A DNA stretch of 64,000 bases from Pedobacter psychrodurus. GTDB taxonomy: Bacteria > Bacteroidota > Bacteroidia > Sphingobacteriales > Sphingobacteriaceae. Positions 17,823 through 28,656 of this stretch are shown piece after piece. The stretch covers positions 62,001 to 126,000 of the forward strand of contig NZ_SJSO01000013.1 of assembly GCF_004331735.1 (NCBI RefSeq), given 5' to 3'. Made by a program: the position numbers and the translations under genes. Positions within the stretch are counted from its first letter, which is position 1; each line of letters opens with the position of its first letter. The notes below the pieces were generated by a model. It saw nothing but the letters and a program-made list of their open reading frames with translations, ran no database searches and was not told where the DNA came from.

Positions 17823-19325
17823 TTGGAGCAATCTACAAACGATGATTTTTTAAGGGCGCTAACCGACCCCGAGCTGCTGTATGAGAATGCGCCCTGCGGC
17901 TATCTTTCCTTTGCTGCAGATGGCAAGATCGTGAAGGTTAACCAAACCCTGATCTCCTGGCTGGGATTTTTCAGAGCAGAAGTGGTGGATAAACTGACCT
18001 TCAAAGACCTGGTATCAAAGGGTGGAAAAATCTATTATGAGATGTTTTATATGCCGCTATTGCGCATGCAGCCTATGGTGAACGAAATCAACTTTGATTT
18101 TATCAGGAAGGATGGTTCAGCCTTCCCTGCGCTGATCAATTCCAGTGTATTCCACAACTCGGAGGGCAAGGTAGTGGCGGTGAATGCAACTGTATACAAC
18201 ATTACCGACCGCAAAAAATACGAGAAAGAACTATTGGATGCCAAAAAACAGGCCGATTCCGAACGTAGCAAATTTGAACTGCTTGCAGACTTTACACCGG
18301 AAATAATCTTTACTGCGGAGCCCGATGGGGAGATCAGTTATGTCAACCGGCGTTTCACCTCTTTCTTTGGCCTGCCCGCAGGAGGGTTTAAAACCCGGGA
18401 TGTGCTCAGCAAAGTCCATGCGCAGGATCAGTTTAAGTTAATCAGAAACTGGACTGCTGCTGTAATGGCAAAAGTGGACTTTCAGATGGAAATCAGGCTG
18501 CAGACACTAAATAGTGAATCCCACTGGCATATGGTACGTGCCCTTCCCATCATCTCCGCCACCGGAAATGTAGAGAAATGGATGGGTTCCTGCACGGACA
18601 TCAATCAACATATCAAAGCGATCCAGCACCTGGATGAGTTTATCACGGTGGCCAGCCATGAACTGAAAACACCCATTACCAGTTTAAACGCCTCGCTGCA
18701 ACTGATGGAAAGGATGGTGGAGGTGCAAGGTAATGCCAAGCTATCCACACTCATGTCTCAGGCTAACCGGAGCGTGCAGAAGGTGCGCCACCTGGTTGAA
18801 GACCTGTTGCATACCGGGAGCATCAAAGAAGGGCAAATTTCCTTACAGAAAAAAGTGTTCAGCATATCTGACTGGTTGGCTGGGAGCTGCGGACATGTTA
18901 AGCTTGAGGAAAAATTCAACTTGCATATCGCCCCATCAGGGATTATTTTTGTAGAGGGCGATGAGCAAAGAATCGATCAGGTTTTAGTGAATTTTGTGAA
19001 CAATGCGATGAAATATGCACCAGGTTCTACTGATATCTATATTTCCGCTGAAATCCTGGGTGAAAGGGTAAAAATTTCTGTTCGGGATCTGGGGCAGGGT
19101 ATTCCTGCCGATAAGCTTCCCTATCTGTTTGACCGCTATTACCGGGTCGATTATACAGGCGGCAGTGCCTCCGGACTCGGACTTGGGCTGTACATCTGTT
19201 CAGAAATTATCAGGCGGCACGGCGGGGAGATCGGTGTAGATAGCCATCTTGGGGAAGGCAGTACCTTTTGGTTCACTTTGCCACTTTTTAAACCTGATCT
19301 TGAATATCAGCGTAACATGAACTGA
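17823..19325 (+). CDS. RsbP-type PAS / PAS / histidine kinase fusion
   Basis: A soluble 500-aa kinase. The first PAS domain (about 20-135) resembles the PAS of RsbP, with ENAPCGYLSF, the MFYMPLLRMQP segment and KDGSAFPALINSSVF. A second PAS/PAC domain spans about 150-265. The HisKA domain follows, with H279 in VASHELKTPITSLN, then a HATPase with N-box NFVNNAMKYAP, DLGQGIP and GLGLGLYICSEI. In Bacillus RsbP the PAS is joined to a PP2C phosphatase; here the output is a histidine kinase. The start codon is TTG at 17823, since no in-frame ATG precedes the PAS domain. It sits 20 bp after the RsbQ-like gene, so co-expression is near certain. No cognate regulator follows; the receiver at 11274 is one candidate. 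Confidence 0.92.
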   Translation: MEQSTNDDFLRALTDPELLYENAPCGYLSFAADGKIVKVNQTLISWLGFFRAEVVDKLTFKDLVSKGGKIYYEMFYMPLLRMQPMVNEINFDFIRKDGSAFPALINSSVFHNSEGKVVAVNATVYNITDRKKYEKELLDAKKQADSERSKFELLADFTPEIIFTAEPDGEISYVNRRFTSFFGLPAGGFKTRDVLSKVHAQDQFKLIRNWTAAVMAKVDFQMEIRLQTLNSESHWHMVRALPIISATGNVEKWMGSCTDINQHIKAIQHLDEFITVASHELKTPITSLNASLQLMERMVEVQGNAKLSTLMSQANRSVQKVRHLVEDLLHTGSIKEGQISLQKKVFSISDWLAGSCGHVKLEEKFNLHIAPSGIIFVEGDEQRIDQVLVNFVNNAMKYAPGSTDIYISAEILGERVKISVRDLGQGIPADKLPYLFDRYYRVDYTGGSASGLGLGLYICSEIIRRHGGEIGVDSHLGEGSTFWFTLPLFKPDLEYQRNMN

Positions 19326-22092
<2,767 letters not shown>

Positions 22093-22120
22093 TCTGAGGG
22101 TACAAAACTATTTTCATCAA

Positions 22121-22147
22121 GGCATCGCAAATCGCGATGCCTTTTTT
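22121..22147 (+). terminator. katG: Rho-independent terminator of katG
   Basis: Perfect 8-bp stem GGCATCGC / GCGATGCC with loop AAATC, followed by six T residues, 28 bp after the katG stop codon. Confidence 0.9.
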
Positions 22148-22839
22148 AGTATAGGGCAAGTATAGGACAATTTGGAAGCCTATCAGTTCGAACGGGGTTG
22201 GTTCGGGGTTAGTTCGGACTTCAGACAGCGTTGTGACAATTGTATCCGAACAAACTCCGTTTTGAAATTGTATAAACTGCTGCTTAATAGCTTAAATGTC
22301 TTTTCAGGAAATTGTCTTTTGCCTTGGGAGGGTTTGAGAATGGTAGTTTGAGCGGCTTCTATTTTTCTTGAATAACCCAAATACAAAAAAATATTAAAGA
22401 TTTTTTTTATTTATTAAAAACAAATCTCAATCTTATTTGTCTTTTATTTTCATTAGTTTGTTTGGTTTAGTTTTATTGGTGGATGCTAATAAGACAAAAT
22501 AATTGGCCTCATAGAAATATGGGGCTTTCTCGTTTATTTACGGCAATAGTCCATTACACCACAATTGGAAATAGCAATGCTGATAAAAGTTATTGATCAG
22601 AAAACTGATGTCCTTTCTTTTGAAAAAAACTAAAATTTTTTACCCAATTCTTAAAAATAGACTTAAGTAGGTGAGGGATAATGAATTTCAGCTAAGCTGT
22701 TTTTTATTTATCCAAAATATTTATCCAAAAATTTTAGTGCCTGTAAAAGTAATCATACTGTAATCGGATTTGTACGATCGAGTATTTCTAATTACCAAAA
22801 TAATATTCTTGATTTTGTGATAAAATATTTAATATTGAT
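22148..22839. other. Long non-coding stretch before the polyuronate locus
   Basis: No gene is supported. 22170-22215 contains a degenerate reiteration of GGTTCGG-like units (GGTTGGTTCGGGGTTAGTTCGG). A hairpin with 8-bp arms GCCTCATA/TATGGGGC (one G-T pair) around a GAAA loop sits at 22506-22525 and is followed by TTTCTCGTTT, resembling a terminator, although no gene precedes it; a small RNA ending there is possible (inference). The rest is AT-rich without visible structure. Confidence 0.4.
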
Positions 22840-22859
22840 TTGATAAATCGTTTTATCAA
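22840..22859. promoter_or_regulatory. Palindromic operator candidate (distal)
   Basis: Perfect 8-bp arms TTGATAAA / TTTATCAA around TCGT. It shares the core GATAAA(T/A)CGTTTTA with a second site 204 bp downstream. Central-CG palindromes of this type are typical of LacI-family operators, and a LacI-family gene lies in the same locus at 33835. Confidence 0.55.
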
Positions 22860-23044
22860 CAACCGAATATGAAGATGAGCTTAGGTACATTTACTCGCCA
22901 TGGTGCGGTATATGTCTGTGTAGTTTATTTGCGTGTAGTTTTTAACTTTTCTAAAAATACGATCTCCCATCACGCAATTGCTTTTAACTCAAAGCCTTCA
23001 GATTAGAAATGATTATTTGCTGTCGATTGTTTTTATTGAATAAT

Positions 23045-23061
23045 CGATAAAACGTTTTAGC
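23045..23061. promoter_or_regulatory. Palindromic operator candidate (proximal to susC)
   Basis: A perfect 12-bp palindrome TAAAACGTTTTA at 23048-23059 within CGATAAAACGTTTTAGC, 57 bp before the susC start codon. It has the same core as the site at 22840. It is a likely target of the LacI-family regulator encoded at 33835 (inference). Confidence 0.6.
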
Positions 23062-23115
23062 TATTAGCAGTTGAATTATATATTATTAACTAACCATTTA
23101 CTAAACCTAAAACCG

Positions 23116-26100
23116 ATGAAAATCAATCTACTAAAGATTTCAGGGCTTTCCGTGCTTTTTTTGCTCAATAGCCCTGCTTTTTCAATGAATCCGGTTGCTG
23201 AAAAATCCGAGGGGTTTTCCGAGCTAAATATGCCTTTAATGCATATTCAAAACCGAAAAGTAATTACAGGAACCGTATTAGATGAAAAAAACATGCCTAT
23301 TCCAGGAGTTGGCATCAAAAACATTTCTTCAGGTAAAACTGCTGTAACTGATGAAGCTGGTAAATTCAGCATTGAAGCCAATCCGAATGACGTGATCCGT
23401 TTTTCTTATATAGGCTATCAAAATAAAGATGTTACAGTAGGCAACGAAGCTAACATTAGCGTTAAAATGACACCTGCCGAAGCCAATAAGTTAGATGAAA
23501 TAGTGGTAATTGGTTATGGATCGGTGAAAAAAACAGACCTTACGGGTTCTGTTGGTGTGGTAAAAGCCAGCGAACTACAAGAACGTCCGTCCTCATCGCT
23601 AAACCAGGCACTTGCGGGCCGTATCTCCGGCGTACAGGTAAACACCAACTCCGGTAGGCCCGGCGGTCAAACGAATATTAAAATCCGTGGATTTAGCTCA
23701 ATCAATACCAGTAACAACCCGCTTTATGTGGTAGATGGTGTGGCTTTGCCAGTGGGGTCGCAAACGCAGAATAGTAATGCTATCGATTACATTAACCCCA
23801 GCGATATTGCTTCGGTAGAGGTGTTAAAAGATGCTTCTTCAACGGCCATATATGGTGCAAGGGGTGCAAACGGGGTAATTTTAATCACCACCAAAAAAGG
23901 AACAGCAAATACCCAACGCATTACTTATGATGCTGATTTTGGTGTAAATACATTGGCAGCACACCACGTTAAGATGCTTGATGCCTTCGAGTATGTTAAA
24001 GTGCAGGATCTGGCCTACGAGAATATTAAAGTTTACGATCCGGTAGGATGGGCAGCAGGAAATTATGCATCCACACCCGTTCCAAAAGCAGCCAGAATTG
24101 CTTTACCTCAGTTTTTCAATAGCAATGGAAATCCATTATACAACACCGATTGGTTAAAGGAATCTACACAGAACAAACTTTCGCAAAATCACCAGCTGGG
24201 TTTTACAGGTGGAAATGAAAATAGTACCTATGGCGTTTTTGCAGGTTATCGAGATGACCAGGGACTTTTGCTAAACTCTTATTTAAAACGTTATTCGGGC
24301 AGATTCAATTTCGATAGTAAAATTAAATCCTGGTTAAAAGTAGGCGGTAATTTGAGTTACAATAACCAGGATGAAAACATAGTTGATCAGGGAACAGGCG
24401 GTTTAAATTCTGTCCGCATGATTACTGAAGCATTTCCTTTTTTACCAATTAAACTGGCAGATGGTAAATGGGGCGATAATAAATTGATTCCATGGGCCGA
24501 AGGTGGCTCTAACCCGGTGCACATCTTAACGGATCAAAAATATGGCATGATCACTCAAACTGCCTTGGGAAGCATTTACTCTACCATTAGTTTTAACAAA
24601 GACCTGGAGTTCCGTACCCAGTTAGGTGCCAATATTGTGAGCCGTAACATTAATGAGTATAATGCCAAACAATTATATGGTATATCTGATGGACAGAATG
24701 GAACAGCCAACGTAACCAATGATAGGGAAACCTTCTGGTCATTAGAAAACTATTTAACCTATAACAAACGTTTTGCCGAATCGCATGCCATTAATGCGTT
24801 ATTGGGTATTTCTTGGCAGGCCACCAATTTCTTTAGCAATACCAGCCATGCCGAGAATTTTGTAACCGATTTTTACGGGAACAATAATATGGGTTCTGGA
24901 AGTAAATCGATTACGGTTGGTTCTAGCCGTAACAGATCCGCTTTTAACTCTTATTTTGGAAGATTAAACTATGCTTTTAAGGATAAATACCTGGTTACTT
25001 TTACAGGTAGGGTGGATGGATCATCCAAATTTGGAGATAACCATAAATTTGCATTTTTCCCTTCAGCGGCACTGGCTTGGAAAGCTTCAGATGAAGATTT
25101 TCTTAAAGGAAACAAAACCATTTCTAATTTGAAATTAAGAACCAGTTATGGTTTAAGTGGTAATTCGGAACTTCCTGCTTACCAATCTTTAGCTACATTG
25201 GTTAATAACGCTGCCATTATTAATGATAGTAGGGTAACTGGTATAGGTATAGGCCGTTTGGCAAATCCAGATTTGGTTTGGGAAAAAACAGCACAATATG
25301 ATGCTGGTTTAGAGTTAGGCTTATTTAATAACCGGATTAATTTAGAGGCCGATCTTTATTACAGAAAAACAACCGATATGTTATTGGATGCACCTGTACC
25401 ACGTACCACAGGATACTCGGTGATCAGGAAAAATATAGGGTCTATGCAGAATAAAGGTTTAGATTTAGGTATCAATACGGTAAACGTACAAACTGATAAT
25501 TTTACCTGGAAAACCAGTTTTAACATCTCCCTAAATCGTAACAAAGTACTTTCTTTGGCCACTCCTGATGATATTTTTGGTGTGGGTAATCCGAATTTTA
25601 CCAATCAAACTGGTATTATCAGAGTTGGTGAGCCTGTGGGTTCATTCTGGGGGCTCGTACGTTTAGGAACCTGGAGCGAGGCCGAAAGGGCAGAAGCAGC
25701 TAAATATGTAAGTTATCGTGGTGGTAAAACTTTACTTCCGGGCGATATTAAATATTTGGATGTAAACGGTGATCATGCCATTACAGATGCCGACCGTCAG
25801 ATTATTGGTAATGGAACGCCAAAAGGCTGGGGATCATTTGGCAACTCGTTCCGCTATAAAAACTTAGAGCTGATTGTAGAACTTCAATATTCTTATGGTA
25901 ATGATGTGTTGAATATGACCCATCACTCGGGTGAAGACAGACAGGTACAGGCCAATAGTTTTGCCAGCGTATTAAATGCCTGGACCCCTCAAAACCAGAA
26001 TACACCGATTGCTGCAATCAGGGATCAATCTGCCGGATATGTAACCAATGTAGATACCCACTGGTTAGAAGACGGTTCTTTCATCCGTGGAAAAAACCTT

Positions 26101-26316
26101 TTACTCGGTTATACTTTTGATAAAACACTTGTTGAAAAATTACGCTTAAGCAAACTCCGCGTTTACGCGTCTGTTCAGAATTTCTTCCTGGCCACCAAGT
26201 ACACGGGTAATGATCCTGAGGTAACTACTTATGGAAATGCATTTGCGCAGGGACAAACATTTTTCGATTATCCAAAGCCAACTACTTTCATGGTAGGCTT
26301 AAACATTGGATTATAA
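23116..26316 (+). CDS. SusC/RagA-family TonB-linked outer-membrane transporter
   Basis: A 1066-aa barrel transporter with signal peptide (MKINLLKISGLSVLFLLNSP), a carboxypeptidase-regulatory-like domain (VITGTVLDEKNMPIPGVGIK onward), the LDEIVVIGYGSVKKTDLTGSV TonB-box region, a plug with PLYVVDGVALPVG and VEVLKDASSTAIYGARGANG, and a C-terminal barrel. It lacks an STN domain, so unlike the first SusC it is not a FecR-type transducer and is better explained by control from the LacI-family protein of this locus. I chose ATG 23116 because it begins a proper signal peptide; the frame also extends to a TTG at 23071. The susD partner follows after 26 bp. Confidence 0.95.
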   Translation: MKINLLKISGLSVLFLLNSPAFSMNPVAEKSEGFSELNMPLMHIQNRKVITGTVLDEKNMPIPGVGIKNISSGKTAVTDEAGKFSIEANPNDVIRFSYIGYQNKDVTVGNEANISVKMTPAEANKLDEIVVIGYGSVKKTDLTGSVGVVKASELQERPSSSLNQALAGRISGVQVNTNSGRPGGQTNIKIRGFSSINTSNNPLYVVDGVALPVGSQTQNSNAIDYINPSDIASVEVLKDASSTAIYGARGANGVILITTKKGTANTQRITYDADFGVNTLAAHHVKMLDAFEYVKVQDLAYENIKVYDPVGWAAGNYASTPVPKAARIALPQFFNSNGNPLYNTDWLKESTQNKLSQNHQLGFTGGNENSTYGVFAGYRDDQGLLLNSYLKRYSGRFNFDSKIKSWLKVGGNLSYNNQDENIVDQGTGGLNSVRMITEAFPFLPIKLADGKWGDNKLIPWAEGGSNPVHILTDQKYGMITQTALGSIYSTISFNKDLEFRTQLGANIVSRNINEYNAKQLYGISDGQNGTANVTNDRETFWSLENYLTYNKRFAESHAINALLGISWQATNFFSNTSHAENFVTDFYGNNNMGSGSKSITVGSSRNRSAFNSYFGRLNYAFKDKYLVTFTGRVDGSSKFGDNHKFAFFPSAALAWKASDEDFLKGNKTISNLKLRTSYGLSGNSELPAYQSLATLVNNAAIINDSRVTGIGIGRLANPDLVWEKTAQYDAGLELGLFNNRINLEADLYYRKTTDMLLDAPVPRTTGYSVIRKNIGSMQNKGLDLGINTVNVQTDNFTWKTSFNISLNRNKVLSLATPDDIFGVGNPNFTNQTGIIRVGEPVGSFWGLVRLGTWSEAERAEAAKYVSYRGGKTLLPGDIKYLDVNGDHAITDADRQIIGNGTPKGWGSFGNSFRYKNLELIVELQYSYGNDVLNMTHHSGEDRQVQANSFASVLNAWTPQNQNTPIAAIRDQSAGYVTNVDTHWLEDGSFIRGKNLLLGYTFDKTLVEKLRLSKLRVYASVQNFFLATKYTGNDPEVTTYGNAFAQGQTFFDYPKPTTFMVGLNIGL

Positions 26317-26342
26317 ATATTAACTAAAGAAAGGATATCAAA

Positions 26343-27899
26343 ATGAAAATAAATATAAAAAATATCGCTGCTTTGTTGTTGCTAAGCGGTGCTATAATCG
26401 GGAACTCGGGATGTAAGAAGTTTTTAGATGAAACAGATCCCACCAATCTTTCGCCCAATAGTTTTTATACTTTACCAGAACATGCAGAAGCAGGTATTGC
26501 CGCTGTTTATGCAGAGATCAGGTTTATTGGAAACGGTGCTGGTATTTACTCCAACAACTGGCAGATGCTTGATGCACCAACCGGGATACAATCTACCGAA
26601 ACAGCACAGAACTCCGATCTGAACAATTTGTATTCGTTAATCTATGACGGAACAAACCTGCACGTTAACCAAACCTGGAACGGATTTTATAAAGTAATTG
26701 CGCAAACCAACCTGGTGTTGGATAAAGTTCCGGGCATTAACCCGATGGATAATGCACAGAAAAAAAGGATTTTAGGCGAGGCTGCTTTCATCAGGGCCTG
26801 GGCTTATTTCTACCTGGTACGTTTATGGGGCGATGTGCCTTTGATTACAAAACCCATTACCAGCCCTAACGATCCTAATTTTTCTCCTTCCCGTACGCCA
26901 CAAGAACAGGTTTACAAACTGATTGTTGATGATCTGGTTGCTGCAGAAGCGGCTGGTTTGCCTTTTATGGATGCAAGTGGACGTGTTTCTACAGCAGCAA
27001 TTAAATCAGAACTGGCAAAAGTATATTTAACCATGGCCGGACAACCCCTTAACAAAGGAGCTGCATATTATAAATTAGCTGCAGATAAGGCCAAAGAGGT
27101 AATCGATTATTCAACCGGGAATCCGGCAACACTTGGTTTGTTTCCAAGTTATGGAGCCCTGCACGATGCGAAGAATGATAATAAAATGGAGCATTTATTC
27201 GGAATCCAGTACAATGATGCTGCCGGTTCCGGTAACCCTTTACAGTCGTCGTACCTACCATTGCACCAGCCCTTGGTTTCTAAAATTGATGGAATTGGAA
27301 CTTCTATTCCAACCGCTAGTTTTTATGGCTCGTATGAGGCAGGAGATTTAAGGGCTAAAAACAGAGAAGGTTATTTCTTTACCGATTATTATACCGATGG
27401 ATTTAAAATGCCGCTGGTTAACCGTGGTAAACCTTATGTTTTCAAACACTTTGATCTGATTGCAAATGGAACACTGGGGGTAGAAGGCACCAGCAGGAGC
27501 GACCTGAATATTCCACAGATCCGTTATGCCGAAACATTACTGATTTATGCCGAAGCACAAAACAGGGCAGATGGTAGTCCGAATGTTGCTGCCTATGCTG
27601 CGGTAAATACCGTGCGAAAAAGAGCTCAATTGACTGATCTTGCAGGTTTGAGCCAAACACAGTTTGAAGAAGCTGTATGGAGAGAACGCTGGCACGAGCT
27701 ATGTTACGAAGGCATTAGCTGGTTTGATATGGTGAGGTTGCGTAAAGTGTACAACGAAACCACTAATGGTTTTGATAATTTTGTTGGCCACATTAATAAA
27801 AGTGTAAACCAACCTTTGCAAACCAAACATTTATTGTTTCCGATTCCTACTTCAGAAATCAAAAATAACCCTAACCTGACACCAAATCCAGGTTATTAA
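26343..27899 (+). CDS. RagB/SusD-family nutrient-binding lipoprotein
   Basis: A 518-aa surface lipoprotein with lipobox (IGNSGC, then KKFLDETDPT, a typical SusD opening). The SusD helical core includes RILGEAAFIRAWAYFYLVRLWGDVP-type wording, the C-terminal segment ERWHELCYEGISWFDMVRL and the family ending PIPTSEIKNNPNLTPNPGY. It binds oligosaccharide for the SusC encoded 26 bp upstream. A strong terminator 18 bp downstream closes this two-gene unit, separating it from the second susC/susD pair. Confidence 0.95.
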   Translation: MKINIKNIAALLLLSGAIIGNSGCKKFLDETDPTNLSPNSFYTLPEHAEAGIAAVYAEIRFIGNGAGIYSNNWQMLDAPTGIQSTETAQNSDLNNLYSLIYDGTNLHVNQTWNGFYKVIAQTNLVLDKVPGINPMDNAQKKRILGEAAFIRAWAYFYLVRLWGDVPLITKPITSPNDPNFSPSRTPQEQVYKLIVDDLVAAEAAGLPFMDASGRVSTAAIKSELAKVYLTMAGQPLNKGAAYYKLAADKAKEVIDYSTGNPATLGLFPSYGALHDAKNDNKMEHLFGIQYNDAAGSGNPLQSSYLPLHQPLVSKIDGIGTSIPTASFYGSYEAGDLRAKNREGYFFTDYYTDGFKMPLVNRGKPYVFKHFDLIANGTLGVEGTSRSDLNIPQIRYAETLLIYAEAQNRADGSPNVAAYAAVNTVRKRAQLTDLAGLSQTQFEEAVWRERWHELCYEGISWFDMVRLRKVYNETTNGFDNFVGHINKSVNQPLQTKHLLFPIPTSEIKNNPNLTPNPGY

Positions 27900-27917
27900 A
27901 CTGAAAATTTCAATAAG

Positions 27918-27957
27918 AAAATGGTGCCGAAAATATTTTCAGGCACCATTTTTTTGT
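27918..27957 (+). terminator. Rho-independent terminator after susD
   Basis: 11-bp perfect stem AAAATGGTGCC / GGCACCATTTT around a 13-nt loop, followed by a T-rich tract. Confidence 0.88.
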
Positions 27958-27981
27958 TTAGAGGGGTTTAATGAACGTTTC

Positions 27982-28064
27982 GTCATTCTCGCGCAGGCGG
28001 GAATCTTAAAGCTTATTGCATTACGATTCCCAATCAACCCGATAGCTTTCGGGTTGGGAATGAC
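27982..28064. repeat. GTCATTC...GAATGAC element, copy A
   Basis: Runs from GTCATTCTCGCGCAGGCGGG to GGGTTGGGAATGAC. Read on the minus strand it matches the element at 36076-36142 over most of its length; the main difference is an extra internal hairpin (CCCGATAGC/GCTTTCGGG, loosely paired) in this copy. A half-length relative (CCTTCGACTCCGCTCAAGAT) lies at 28201. Confidence 0.8.
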
Positions 28065-28656
28065 GATTCCACGCAATAAATAATCCCGTAGGATAACAAA
28101 CGTGTAGGCATTCCGTGTGCTGAGCGCCTCCGTAGCTAACTATTAAGAATACGCTAATAAGATATTTGTGCTCATCTGTGGTTAAATACACAAAAAAGAT
28201 CCTTCGACTCCGCTCAAGATGACAGACGATTGAGTGTTTTGTAATCTCTGAGCTTCCGTGGCTAATTACTAAAAAACACACTAATAAGATCTGTTTTTAT
28301 CTGTTCCATCTGTGGTTAATGAAGCCAATGAAGTATAAACCCGAAATTAATTACATCGTTGTAAATCCAATCTGATGCAGATTTTGGGCTTATTCGGATT
28401 ATAGTTTTTTACATCTCGCACCACAGATTTTTATATTAGATAAAATAAGTCTAACCAAATCATCTATGTTCAAGAGTCAACCAATATACCCACATGCCGG
28501 TATTATTCATTTTTTCTCTGGCTAATATTTCTTTCAATTTCAGCAGCCAATTTGCCATTTAACTTATTGTGATCTGAAGTTTTACAGATAAGCATTTGGC
28601 AGGTTCTTATCATGATAAGGGTCATTTAACAGATAATCATTAACTAAAATATAAAT
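28065..28656. other. Intergenic region between the two susC/susD units
   Basis: No gene is supported. Apart from the repeat fragment near 28201, the one distinct structure is the perfect 14-bp palindrome CTTATCATGATAAG at 28606-28619, 37 bp before the next susC start, which could be an operator. It differs from the CG-centred sites upstream of the first susC. Confidence 0.4.

Noticed and set aside
22183-22386. 67-codon minus-strand frame after katG
   Set aside because: Covers the GGTTCGG-like reiteration and has no homology that I recognise; more likely non-coding repeat.
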